NCBI GenBank assembly: GCA_041746975.1
Contig: JBGTGB010000121.1
Location: 1-7,334, forward strand
Source: Haliea sp041746975
Lineage (GTDB): Bacteria; Pseudomonadota; Gammaproteobacteria; Pseudomonadales; Halieaceae
Direction: 5' to 3'
Length of the DNA: 7,334 nucleotides
Made by a program: the position numbers and the translations under genes. The notes beneath the pieces are model-generated. The model did not search any database and was not told the DNA's origin. It saw only the letters and a list, made by a program, of their open reading frames with translations. This document shows positions 1 through 6,278 of the stretch, piece by piece. Position 1 is the first letter of the stretch, and every line of letters starts with the position of its first letter.

Positions 1-132
1 GTCATCGATACCTCGCCGCGACCGCACCCCATGGCGGAGCAGCTTGCCGCTGCGGCGGGAGCACTCTATCTGCCCCTGCCCCATGCGGACGCGGAGCGCC
101 TGCGGCAGGCCGTGGGTGTGTTCGCCGAGTGA
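1..132 (+). CDS. bchD: Magnesium-chelatase subunit D, C-terminal end (partial)
   Basis: This is the last 43 codons of an open frame that enters from the left edge and stops at TGA 130-132. The tail contains the block VIDTSPRPHP, then an alanine-rich helix and the segment LYLPLPHADAERLRQAV. This resembles the end of the integrin-I (VWA) domain of BchD, the subunit that works with the ATPase BchI and with BchH to insert Mg2+ into protoporphyrin IX at the first committed step of bacteriochlorophyll synthesis. Its stop overlaps the GTG start of bchO in the sequence GTGA, so the two are probably translationally coupled. The bchD-bchO neighbourhood is usual in purple bacterial photosynthesis clusters and supports the call. 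Only the C-terminus is visible, so the metal-binding VWA residues and the AAA part cannot be assessed. Confidence 0.83.
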   Translation, partial: VIDTSPRPHPMAEQLAAAAGALYLPLPHADAERLRQAVGVFAE

Positions 133-998
133 GGTCCATCCCAGCGGACTGGCCTCACCGCGAGACGAGCGATATTGTCGCCAGCGGAGGCTTGCGCTGG
201 CATGTACAGCAGCAGGGGGCGGGTCCACCGCTGCTGCTGCTGCACGGCACCGGTGCCTCGCTGCACTCCTGGTGCGGGTTGCTGCCCCTGCTGGCGCAGT
301 CATTTCGGGTGCTGGCCCTGGACCTGCCCGGCCACGGCTTCTCCGAAGCGCCCGGGGATGAGAGCTTCTCCCTGCCAGGTATGGCGGGTTGCGTTGCCGG
401 CCTGCTGCAAACCCTGGATTTCGCGCCGGCGCTGGTGGTGGGACATTCGGCGGGTGTGGCCATTGGCGCGCGCCTGTGCCTGGATGGTGCCATCGAGCCG
501 GCCGCGATCATCAGTGTCAACGGTGCCCTGGAGCCCTTTTCCGGCTTGCAGGCGCAGCTGTTCCGGCCGGCGGCCAGGGCGCTTTCAGCGCTGTCCTTCG
601 TTCCTGCCATATTTGCCCGCCAGGCCCGGCGGCCGCAGTCGGTGGAACGGATGGTCGCCAGCACCGGGTCTTCCCTGCCACAGGCCGCTTTGGACCAGTA
701 TCGCCTGCTGGTGCAGATGCCCGGCCACGTCGGCGCTGCCCTGAAGATGATGGCGAACTGGGACCTGGCGACCCTCAACCGCGACCTGCCACGGCTGCAG
801 GCTCCGCTCTGGCTGCTGGTCTGCGGCAATGACCGGGCGGTACCGGAGGCGCAGGCGCGCAGGCTGCATCGGCGCTTGCCCCGATCCCACCTGCGGCTGC
901 TGCCGGATCTGGGCCACCTCGGGCACGAGGAGGACCCGGGCAAGTTCCAGCAGCTGGTCCTGGAGGTCGCCGCGGAGGAGGGGGTGCTTTCCACTTAG
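129..998 (+). CDS. bchO: BchO, alpha/beta-hydrolase associated with magnesium chelatase
   Basis: This is a 289-residue alpha/beta-hydrolase-fold protein. Visible elements are the oxyanion-hole loop HGTGAS (39-44), the strand and turn LALDLPGHGFS (62-72), the nucleophile elbow GHSAG (105-109, Ser107), an acid candidate Asp235 in CGNDRAVP and a His candidate at 263 in LGHLGHEEDP. A cap region of about 100 residues lies between. Length and motif layout fit BchO, which is found in bacteriochlorophyll clusters beside bchI/bchD. It is thought to assist Mg-chelatase or a related step, but no defined reaction is established. The GTG start at 129 overlaps the bchD stop, and the segment before the first strand has normal length for the family. 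No clear Shine-Dalgarno sequence precedes it, which fits coupled translation. A terminator-like hairpin follows the stop. Without the bchD neighbour it would be called only a generic hydrolase. Confidence 0.9.
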   Translation: MRSIPADWPHRETSDIVASGGLRWHVQQQGAGPPLLLLHGTGASLHSWCGLLPLLAQSFRVLALDLPGHGFSEAPGDESFSLPGMAGCVAGLLQTLDFAPALVVGHSAGVAIGARLCLDGAIEPAAIISVNGALEPFSGLQAQLFRPAARALSALSFVPAIFARQARRPQSVERMVASTGSSLPQAALDQYRLLVQMPGHVGAALKMMANWDLATLNRDLPRLQAPLWLLVCGNDRAVPEAQARRLHRRLPRSHLRLLPDLGHLGHEEDPGKFQQLVLEVAAEEGVLST

Positions 999-999
999 G

Positions 1000-1020
1000 C
1001 CCGCAGGGTGCGGGTTTGTG
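1000..1020 (+). terminator. Probable intrinsic terminator after bchO
   Basis: A perfect 6-bp stem, CCCGCA (1000-1005) with TGCGGG (1009-1014), closes a GGG loop and is followed by TTTGTG. It begins 2 bases after the bchO stop and lies upstream of the crtI operators, so it would separate the bch transcript from the crt operon. The T-tract is short and interrupted, so termination may be partial. Confidence 0.5.
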
Positions 1021-1049
1021 CTGGGCAAGGGGGCCGGGAGCTGCTAAAG

Positions 1050-1067
1050 TGTCACGGAAGATTGACA
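1050..1067 (+). promoter_or_regulatory. PpsR/CrtJ-type operator, distal site at crtI
   Basis: The sequence reads TGT, 12 bases, ACA, and also fits the extended form TGTc-N10-gACA. This is the known target of the redox- and light-responsive repressor PpsR (CrtJ) of purple bacteria. The right half overlaps a perfect TTGACA hexamer (1062-1067), a plausible -35 element, so binding would block RNA polymerase. A second copy lies 7 bases downstream. The regulator itself is not in the window, so its identity is inferred from the motif and from its position in front of a crt operon. Confidence 0.72.
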
Positions 1068-1074
1068 CTTAGAG

Positions 1075-1092
1075 TGTAATTATAAGTGAACA
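1075..1092 (+). promoter_or_regulatory. PpsR/CrtJ-type operator, proximal site overlapping the crtI start
   Basis: This is a second TGT-N12-ACA palindrome, 7 bases after the first, giving a centre-to-centre distance of 25 bases. That is close to the two-site arrangement to which CrtJ/PpsR binds cooperatively at Rhodobacter bch promoters. It contains TATAAG (1081-1086), a 5/6 match to a -10 box, although only 13 bases separate that from TTGACA, short for sigma-70. The palindrome covers the GTG at 1086, so either the transcript is nearly leaderless or the true crtI start lies a few codons further in. Confidence 0.68.
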
Positions 1093-2615
1093 GCCATCTG
1101 CCGGTGCTGGAAAGCGCCTCTCTCAAGGCCGCGGCGCCCCAAGCAATTGTGATCGGCAGCGGCTTTGGCGGTCTGGCCGCCGCCATCCGCCTCGGCGCTC
1201 GCGGTTATCGCGTCACCGTGCTGGAAAAACTTGATGCCCCGGGTGGGCGTGCCTACGTTTATCGTCAGGATGGCTTCACCTTCGATGCCGGTCCCACCAT
1301 CATCACTGCCCCGTTTTTGCTGGAAGAACTCTGGACCCTGTGCGGACGGGCTATGGTCGATGATATTGACCTGCGGCTGATGGCGCCCTTCTACCGCATC
1401 CGCTTTGAAGACGGGCAGAACTTCGACTATTACGGCGGCCTGGAGCGGACCAAGGCAGCGATTGCGGAGTTCGCGCCGGAGGACGTCGCCGGCTACGAGC
1501 GCTACATGGCCGCCAGCGAGGCGATTTTTCGGGTCGGCTTCGAGCAGCTTGGGCATCAGTCCTTCAGCTCCCTGGGCAGCATGCTGAAGATCCTGCCAGA
1601 CATGCTGCGCCTGCGCAGTTACCGCACGGTGTATGGCTTGGTATCGCGCTATGTCAAGAATCCACGCCTGCGTATCATCTTGAGCTTCCATCCCCTGTTG
1701 ATAGGCGGCAACCCTTTCGCGGCTACCTCCATCTACTCGCTGATTTCTTTCCTCGAGCAGCACTGGGGAGTGCATTCGGTGATGGGTGGTACCGGCAAGC
1801 TGGTTGACGGGCTGGTGGACCTGATCGAGGGGCAGGGCAACACCCTGCGGCTCAACAGCGAAGTCAGCGAAATCCTGGTGACCGATGGTCGCGCCCACGG
1901 GGTGCGCCTCGCCAGCGGGGACACCCTGCAGGCGGATATTGTGGTCTCCAATGCGGACGCCGCGTGGACCTACCGGCACCTGCTGCCCGAGAGAGCGCGC
2001 AAGCGCTGGAGCAACCGCCGGATCGAGCGGGCGCGGTACTCCAACGGCCTCTTTGTCTGGTACTTCGGCACCAGCAGGCGCTATCCGGATGTGCCCCATC
2101 ACACGATTCTTATGGGACCGCGCTACCGCGAGCTGCTGGACGACATCTTCACGCAGCAGAAGCTGGCGGAGGATTTCAGCCTGTACCTGCACCGCCCCAC
2201 AGCGACGGATCCGTCCATGGCGCCGGAGGGCTGTGATTCCTTCTACGTTTTGGCGCCCGTGCCCCACCTGGCGGCAGATATCGACTGGGTCGAGCAGGCC
2301 GAGCCCTACCGAAGGGCAATCGAGCAGCACCTCGAAGCTACGGTGCTGCCGGGCCTGAGCGACGCCGTAATCACCTCAAGGGTCACCACCCCACAGGATT
2401 TCGAAACCCGGCTGTTGTCCTTCCGTGGTGCCGGTTTCAGCTTTGAGCCCACCCTGATGCAAAGTGCCTGGTTCCGTCCCCACAACCGCAGCGAGGATGT
2501 GGAGGGTCTTTATATCGTCGGTGCCGGTACGCATCCCGGCGCTGGTGTGCCGGGGGTGCTGTCCTCCGCCAAGGTGCTGGATTCGGTGGTGCCCCATGCC
2601 AGCACGGTGCGCTGA
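1086..2615 (+). CDS. crtI: Phytoene desaturase CrtI
   Basis: This is a 509-residue FAD-dependent desaturase that converts phytoene to neurosporene or lycopene through successive dehydrogenations at the membrane. The N-terminal dinucleotide-binding fold shows IVIGSGFGGLAAAIRL (GxGxxG at 24-29), the ribose-binding Glu47 in VTVLEKLDAPGG, and DGFTFDAGPTIIT (about 62-74). The C-terminal FAD signature LYIVGAGTHPGAGVPGVL is near 475-492. The length is normal for CrtI. The GTG at 1086 is the most upstream possible start because an in-frame TAA lies at 1083-1085, but it has no convincing ribosome-binding site and sits inside an operator. A GTG at 1104 (codon 7) is an alternative that loses no conserved residue. 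It is separated by one base from crtB, the usual crtIB pair. The number of desaturation steps cannot be read from the sequence. The paralogue CrtD is distinguished by its own motifs and its place next to crtC. Confidence 0.95.
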   Translation: MNSHLPVLESASLKAAAPQAIVIGSGFGGLAAAIRLGARGYRVTVLEKLDAPGGRAYVYRQDGFTFDAGPTIITAPFLLEELWTLCGRAMVDDIDLRLMAPFYRIRFEDGQNFDYYGGLERTKAAIAEFAPEDVAGYERYMAASEAIFRVGFEQLGHQSFSSLGSMLKILPDMLRLRSYRTVYGLVSRYVKNPRLRIILSFHPLLIGGNPFAATSIYSLISFLEQHWGVHSVMGGTGKLVDGLVDLIEGQGNTLRLNSEVSEILVTDGRAHGVRLASGDTLQADIVVSNADAAWTYRHLLPERARKRWSNRRIERARYSNGLFVWYFGTSRRYPDVPHHTILMGPRYRELLDDIFTQQKLAEDFSLYLHRPTATDPSMAPEGCDSFYVLAPVPHLAADIDWVEQAEPYRRAIEQHLEATVLPGLSDAVITSRVTTPQDFETRLLSFRGAGFSFEPTLMQSAWFRPHNRSEDVEGLYIVGAGTHPGAGVPGVLSSAKVLDSVVPHASTVR

Positions 2616-2616
2616 G

Positions 2617-3624
2617 ATGCGCTTGTCCGGTGACGATCTGCGCGCCTGCCGGGCGCTGTTGAAAAGCGGTTCCCGCTCCTTCTATGTTGCCTCGCACCTT
2701 ATGCCGCAGCCCTGGCGAGACTCCGCCTGCGCGCTCTACGCCTTCTGCCGGGTTGCCGATGATGTCATTGATGAGGGGGACGATCCCGCCAGTGCCCTGA
2801 TCTGCTTGAACCGGCGCCTGGACGCGATCTACCGGAACGCGCCGGAAGATGCGCCAGTCGACCGCGCCATGGCCGTGGTGGTGCGTCGCCACGAGCTGCC
2901 GCGGGAGCTGCCCGCGGCCCTGCTGGAAGGTTTTGCGTGGGACGCCCAGGCGCGCAGTTACGAGGATCTGTCCTCGGTGCTGGACTACGCCGCCCGGGTC
3001 GCGGGTTCTGTCGGCGCCATGATGGCAGTGCTCATGGGAGTGCGTGACCGGAGCGCCCTGGCCCGGGCCGCGGACCTGGGCGTTGCGATGCAGCTCACCA
3101 ATATTGCCCGCGATGTGGGCGAGGACGCCCGTGCCGGACGCCTCTATCTGCCGCGCCAATGGCTGCGGGAGGCGGGTATTGATCCCGGAACATTCCTGCG
3201 CGAGCCCCGCTTCAGCCCCGAGCTGGCCGTGGTGACGCGCCGCCTGCTGGAGCACGCGGAGGTCCTCTACCGGCGCGCTGACAGCGGTATCGCCCAACTG
3301 CCCCGAAGCTGCCGGGCCGGCATCTACGCGGCCAGGCTGCTCTATGCCCGGATCGGTCACGAGCTCCTCAAACGCGGTTGTGATTCGGTCAGCCGGCGTA
3401 CGGTCGTGGGCGCCGGTGTCAAGCTGCGTCAGGTGGCGCGCCTGCCCGGAATGCTGTTGCTGGACCAGACGGGCCTATCCCAGCCCGCGCTGCTGGAAAC
3501 CCGCTATCTGGTGGATTCGGTGCTGCCTGCCAGCGACCCCGTGAACGGCGGTGGTTTTGCCTGGGTGCTGGACCTGTTCCAGGAGCTGGAGCGGCGCGAG
3601 CGCAGTCGTCAGGCAGCGCTGTGA
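2617..3624 (+). CDS. crtB: 15-cis-phytoene synthase CrtB
   Basis: This is a 335-residue squalene/phytoene synthase-family enzyme that joins two geranylgeranyl diphosphates head to head through prephytoene diphosphate. Seen in order are KSGSRSFYVAS (16-26), the first aspartate motif in CRVADDVID (D48/D52), the region YAARVAGSVGAMM (124-136), which has Ala where many family members have Cys, and the second aspartate motif NIARDVGED (D166/D170) running into GRLYLPRQWL. Both diphosphate-Mg2+ sites are intact, and the C-terminal helices look complete. The ATG at 2617 follows the crtI stop by one base. No strong Shine-Dalgarno sequence is visible, so translation is probably coupled to crtI. An open frame continues upstream to 2464, but it lies inside the CrtI C-terminus and is not coding. 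The 3' end overlaps the next small gene by 4 bases. The only serious alternative, squalene synthase HpnC/D, is made unlikely by the neighbours. Confidence 0.95.
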   Translation: MRLSGDDLRACRALLKSGSRSFYVASHLMPQPWRDSACALYAFCRVADDVIDEGDDPASALICLNRRLDAIYRNAPEDAPVDRAMAVVVRRHELPRELPAALLEGFAWDAQARSYEDLSSVLDYAARVAGSVGAMMAVLMGVRDRSALARAADLGVAMQLTNIARDVGEDARAGRLYLPRQWLREAGIDPGTFLREPRFSPELAVVTRRLLEHAEVLYRRADSGIAQLPRSCRAGIYAARLLYARIGHELLKRGCDSVSRRTVVGAGVKLRQVARLPGMLLLDQTGLSQPALLETRYLVDSVLPASDPVNGGGFAWVLDLFQELERRERSRQAAL

Positions 3625-3770
3625 GCGGCAACCAGCTGGCGCTGATCGAGCTGCTGCTGGTGTTCGGTGCAGTGCTGGGCTTTGGCTTCTGGCAGCTGCG
3701 GATTCTCAAGCGTATCCGGGACCGTGAACCAGACCAGCGCGAGGATTCGCGCGACTCGTCCGAGCCCTGA
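3621..3770 (+). CDS. Small single-span membrane protein, unknown function, between crtB and crtC
   Basis: This is a 49-residue frame starting with GTG at 3621, overlapping the crtB stop in GTGA and ending at TGA 3768-3770. A five-residue N-terminus (MSGNQ) leads into a hydrophobic helix, LALIELLLVFGAVLGFGFW (6-24), which contains Gly16, Gly20 and Gly22 and ends with aromatic residues. Next come a basic stretch (RILKRIRDR, 27-35) and a charged polar tail rich in Asp, Glu, Arg and Ser. By the positive-inside rule the tail should face the cytoplasm. I do not recognise a family. The case for a real gene rests on the 4-base coupled overlap, the clear membrane topology and the fact that it fills the whole space between crtB and the convergent crtC. 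It sits where Rhodobacter carries crtK/tspO, but it is far too short to be TspO, which has five spans and about 160 residues. A role as a small membrane partner of the carotenoid enzymes is only an inference. Confidence 0.62.
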   Translation: MSGNQLALIELLLVFGAVLGFGFWQLRILKRIRDREPDQREDSRDSSEP

Positions 3771-3773
3771 GCC

Positions 3774-4700
3774 TCAATTCGGGGGCCAGTGGCGTCGCCG
3801 CGGCATTCTGAATGGCAGCAGGGTTTGCACCCAGCGCTGCTGAAATCGCTCCAGCGACAAACTCTCGTGAACCGCGGTCACTGTTTCTCCTGCCAGTGTT
3901 GTGCGCAGGAGGGAGCGCGCATAGAAAGGCGTGTCTTCCAGGGTCCGCAATACGGTTGCCTCGCTGCCTTTGTCGGCACGGGTGCAACGGCCCATGCGCC
4001 AGATAGCGGCAGTGGGCAGAGCCGCCGCCGGCGGTGCTGGCATCGGCGTCATTGTGCCTCCTGGCGGACAGCGCAGGGCCAGCGCGGTATCACTGCCGTC
4101 ACGGTTCACTGTGTTGTAGAGCACGGCACAGCTGCCATCCGCCATTCTTGCCCGGGACCAGTCCCAGCGGCTGAAAGCGGCCTCCAGGGGCTCGCTGCCC
4201 CAATTGCTGTCCAGATAGGCTTCTCCCTGCCAGCTGAGCTCAGGCTGCGACATTTGCACATCGACGCGCGCCAGCGGTGCCAGCGGCTGCCAGAAGTGCC
4301 TGCCGTTGCGGTCCAGCGCCCGGGCGCCGCCGGTATCGGTTTGGGCCTGCAGGGTGACCCGACCGCGCAGCCGCCCGGGCAGAGGAACGGTGAATTCGTT
4401 GATTTCCACTGTCAGGCGCCCATCCTGCCAGTGCAGCGCACTGGGGCCGATCTGCAGGTGCTCCGGGCTGCGCGACAGGGCGCCTGCGCCGCGCTCGGTC
4501 ATGGCCCAGCGCTTGCCCTTGGGCGTGTAGAACACGGCATTTATGGAACAGAAATCTTCTGCGGTCGCTGCCCCCCGCCGGCGCGCGCTGGCGTACCAGG
4601 GTGAGAATACGCTGCCGATAAAGGCGATGATCGCCAGCGCCTGGCTGCCATCATCGCTCAGGGCGTCGAGATACCACCAGCGATAGCCGTCGGCTGGCAC
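3774..4700 (-). CDS. crtC: Carotenoid 1,2-hydratase CrtC (hydroxyneurosporene synthase)
   Basis: CrtC adds water across the 1,2 double bond of an acyclic carotenoid (neurosporene or lycopene), giving the 1-hydroxy end group needed by CrtD and CrtF. The recognisable family blocks are GYRWWYLDALSDDG (5-18), IIAFIGSVFSPWYASARRRG (24-43), KRWAMTERG (63-71), PEHLQIGPSALHW (79-91), INEFTVPLPGRLRG (100-113), YLDSNWGSEPLE (162-173), FSRWDWSRAR (176-185) and DTPFYARS (256-263). GTG 4700-4698 gives 308 residues and a 43-base overlap with the upstream crtD. Family-like residues GGPRFD are encoded just upstream at 4724-4707 in the same frame. No ATG, GTG or TTG precedes them until deep inside crtD, so the true start is uncertain. 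Translation is probably coupled to crtD. The frame stays open to an ATG at 5126, but that stretch is antisense-free shadow within crtD and not CrtC-like. The 3' end faces the small membrane-protein gene with only 3 bases between the stops. Confidence 0.88.
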   Translation of the reverse strand: MPADGYRWWYLDALSDDGSQALAIIAFIGSVFSPWYASARRRGAATAEDFCSINAVFYTPKGKRWAMTERGAGALSRSPEHLQIGPSALHWQDGRLTVEINEFTVPLPGRLRGRVTLQAQTDTGGARALDRNGRHFWQPLAPLARVDVQMSQPELSWQGEAYLDSNWGSEPLEAAFSRWDWSRARMADGSCAVLYNTVNRDGSDTALALRCPPGGTMTPMPAPPAAALPTAAIWRMGRCTRADKGSEATVLRTLEDTPFYARSLLRTTLAGETVTAVHESLSLERFQQRWVQTLLPFRMPRRRHWPPN

Positions 4701-6193
4701 GGCGCTGTCGAAGCGCGGTCCGCCAGCCGACTCTGGGCTGCCAGTTTGCCCGACAGCGCTGCCATCGGTACTCCCGGGCCCGGGTGAGTCCCGCCCCCCG
4801 CCAGATACAGTCCCGTAATCTGCGTGCGGCTCCCCGGTCGGCTGAAGCTGCTGCGCCAGCTGTGGCTCGCCTGGCCGTAAAGCGCGCCCCCGGTCCCCGG
4901 GAAGCGCCGGGCGAAGTCGTTGGGGGTGGTCACCGTCTGCTGCGCCGGCTCCGGTTTGAGGTTCAGGCCGCAGCGAGCCAGGATCTGGAAGGTGCGGGTC
5001 GCGCATGCGGCGATCTCCTCGTCGGTAAAGGGGCGGCTGTCGCCACGGGCCGGGGCATTGACCAGGCACAACAGCCGCTCCGGCTGGTCCGGGGCAGGTA
5101 CGTCGGGGCCGCGGTCCTGGGCGCACACATAGACCGTGGGTGAGCCTGGAAGCTGCTGCTGCTCCAGCAGCTCGCGAAACTCCTGGCGGTAATCGGGACT
5201 GAAGAAGACGTTGTGGTGGGCCAGATCGGCGCCGCCGGTTGAGCAGGCCAGGCCCCAGGTGACCGCCGACAGGGAGCGTTCGGCGGAACTTGCGGGCAAG
5301 GCTCCGCAGGCGCTGTCGCCGAGCAAGCCCAGGCGCAGGGCCGCCGGATCTGCGTTACAGATTACCGCCCCGCTTGTGACCAGTTCTCCCGCTACGGTGC
5401 GGACCCCGGAAACCCTTCCAGCGTGGGTTTCGATGTCGGCGACCTTGCTGTTGAAGTGGAATTGCACACCGTGCGCCAGGGCCAGCCGGTACAGCGCATC
5501 CGCGAGGCTCTGCATCCCGCCCCGCAGTTGCCAGACGCCTTGTTGTTCGACGTTGGCGATCAGCATCAGCGTTGCCGGCGCCAGGTAGGGAGAGGATCCG
5601 CAGTAGGTGGCGTAGCGCCCATACAGCTGGCGCAGGCGCGGATCGGTGAAATTCCGTGCCAGCGCGCCGGCCATGCTCCGGAACGGATGAATGTGGAGCA
5701 GGCCCGCGGGGCTGCGGCGCAGCACCCTGAGGGACAGTCCGGCGGTGCTGGGTTGCGGTGAGCGGAGGAAGGGTTCCTCGAGGGTTGTGTACATGCGCCG
5801 GGTCTGTTCGCAGAAGCGCAGGAACTGTCTTGCGGCGGCGGCTCCGGCGAAGTCGCCGATAGCCTCGGCGGAGCGCTCGGAGTCGGCGTGCAGGTCGAGG
5901 CGGCTGCCGTCGGGCCAGTAGTGGCGGGCGAGTACCTCCAGCGCCCTGGGCTGCACTGCTTCCTCCAAACTACTGCCCGCCGCGGCGAAGAGGGCATCGA
6001 ATACCCAGCGCATGGTGAATACGGTGGGGCCGCTATCCAGGCTGTGTGGGCCCACCGTAATCTGGCGCAACTTGCCACCGACGCGGTCGTCGGCCTCCAG
6101 TACGGTGACGGCTTCGCCGGCCAGGGCCAACTCAAGGGCCGCTACCAGGCCGCCGACGCCGGCGCCGATTACCACTGTCCCGGTCGCTGTCAT
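4658..6193 (-). CDS. crtD: 1-hydroxycarotenoid 3,4-desaturase CrtD (methoxyneurosporene dehydrogenase)
   Basis: This is a 511-residue FAD-dependent desaturase of the CrtI/CrtD family. It introduces the C-3,4 double bond into 1-hydroxy carotenoids made by CrtC, on the way to spirilloxanthin- or spheroidene-type pigments. The N-terminal Rossmann motif VVIGAGVGGLVAAL carries GxGxxG at 10-15, Glu33 lies in VTVLEADDRVGGKL, and LDSGPTVFTMRWVF (52-65) resembles CrtD rather than CrtI. The C-terminal FAD motif LYLAGGGTHPGPGVPMAALS is at 462-481. The tail after SGKLAA overlaps the start of crtC and is probably not conserved. ATG 6193 is well supported by GGAG five bases upstream (6202-6199) and by the normal distance to the Rossmann motif. 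It is first in a crtD-crtC operon and divergent from crtE, with paired palindromes in the shared control region. Neighbouring crtC and crtF make other desaturase roles unlikely. Confidence 0.94.
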   Translation of the reverse strand: MTATGTVVIGAGVGGLVAALELALAGEAVTVLEADDRVGGKLRQITVGPHSLDSGPTVFTMRWVFDALFAAAGSSLEEAVQPRALEVLARHYWPDGSRLDLHADSERSAEAIGDFAGAAAARQFLRFCEQTRRMYTTLEEPFLRSPQPSTAGLSLRVLRRSPAGLLHIHPFRSMAGALARNFTDPRLRQLYGRYATYCGSSPYLAPATLMLIANVEQQGVWQLRGGMQSLADALYRLALAHGVQFHFNSKVADIETHAGRVSGVRTVAGELVTSGAVICNADPAALRLGLLGDSACGALPASSAERSLSAVTWGLACSTGGADLAHHNVFFSPDYRQEFRELLEQQQLPGSPTVYVCAQDRGPDVPAPDQPERLLCLVNAPARGDSRPFTDEEIAACATRTFQILARCGLNLKPEPAQQTVTTPNDFARRFPGTGGALYGQASHSWRSSFSRPGSRTQITGLYLAGGGTHPGPGVPMAALSGKLAAQSRLADRASTAPCQPTAIAGGISTP

Positions 6194-6198
6194 GCACT

Positions 6199-6202
6199 CT
6201 CC
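6199..6202 (-). promoter_or_regulatory. Ribosome-binding site of crtD
   Basis: On the minus strand GGAG (extending as GGAGAG) lies 5 bases before ATG 6193. It is one of the few clear Shine-Dalgarno sequences in the window and fixes the crtD start. Confidence 0.75.
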
Positions 6203-6239
6203 GTTTGGACGAGCTTCCCCTTGCGCAATAGTGTAACAG

Positions 6240-6257
6240 TGTCTAGTATAGATTACA
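6240..6257 (+). promoter_or_regulatory. PpsR/CrtJ-type operator 1 in the crtD-crtE divergent region
   Basis: This is a TGT-N12-ACA palindrome in an AT-rich island between two GC-rich genes. It overlaps the presumed crtD -10 (minus-strand TATACT, 6250-6245) and the presumed crtE -35 (ATTACA, 6252-6257). A single repressor bound here could therefore block transcription in both directions. Assignment to PpsR/CrtJ is by motif and context, since no regulator gene is in view. Confidence 0.74.
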
Positions 6258-6271
6258 GTTAAGAGTGTAAA
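6245..6271 (-). promoter_or_regulatory. Candidate crtD promoter
   Basis: On the minus strand TTTACA (6271-6266) and TATACT (6250-6245) are 5/6 matches to the sigma-70 -35 and -10 hexamers, separated by a short 15-base spacer. Transcription would start about 45 bases before the crtD ATG, leaving room for the GGAG. Both hexamers lie within operator palindromes. The short spacer lowers confidence. Confidence 0.4.
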
Positions 6272-6278
6272 TTAAACT
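6252..6278 (+). promoter_or_regulatory. Candidate crtE promoter
   Basis: ATTACA (6252-6257) and TAAACT (6273-6278) are 4/6 matches to sigma-70 hexamers with a 15-base spacer, mirroring the opposing crtD promoter. Transcription from it would give a very short leader that just contains the GAGGA Shine-Dalgarno sequence. It is weak by sequence and supported mainly by the divergent layout and the overlapping operators. Confidence 0.3.

Noticed and set aside
155..994. Long minus-strand open frame opposite bchO
   Set aside because: Its translation is Arg/Ser/Pro-rich and low in complexity, with no domain, and the plus strand encodes an intact hydrolase with its catalytic motifs.
1080..2330. Long open frame of over 400 codons on the minus strand opposite crtI
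   Set aside because: It lies wholly inside a clear crtI, its translation shows no recognisable motif, and long antisense frames are expected from strong G/C third-position bias.
2464..2616. 5' extension of crtB to an ATG at 2464
   Set aside because: This stretch is the CrtI C-terminal FAD motif in another frame. ATG 2617 gives a normal CrtB length and an adjacent-gene junction.
3761..3785. CCGAG...TTCGG inverted repeat at the convergent junction as a terminator
   Set aside because: The stem is only about 5 bp with a G-T pair, the loop is 13 bases, and no T-run follows on either strand.
3789..4604. Plus-strand open frame of about 270 codons opposite crtC
   Set aside because: It has no recognisable domain, and the minus strand carries unmistakable CrtC blocks throughout.
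4701..5126. 5' extension of crtC to an ATG at 5126
   Set aside because: It would overlap most of the C-terminal third of crtD, and the extra residues look like out-of-frame translation. Only the last few (GGPRFD) resemble CrtC.
6232..6249. Third TGT half-site upstream of the crtD-crtE operators
   Set aside because: TGT at 6232-6234 followed by 12 bases leads to TAT, not ACA, so it does not complete the palindrome.
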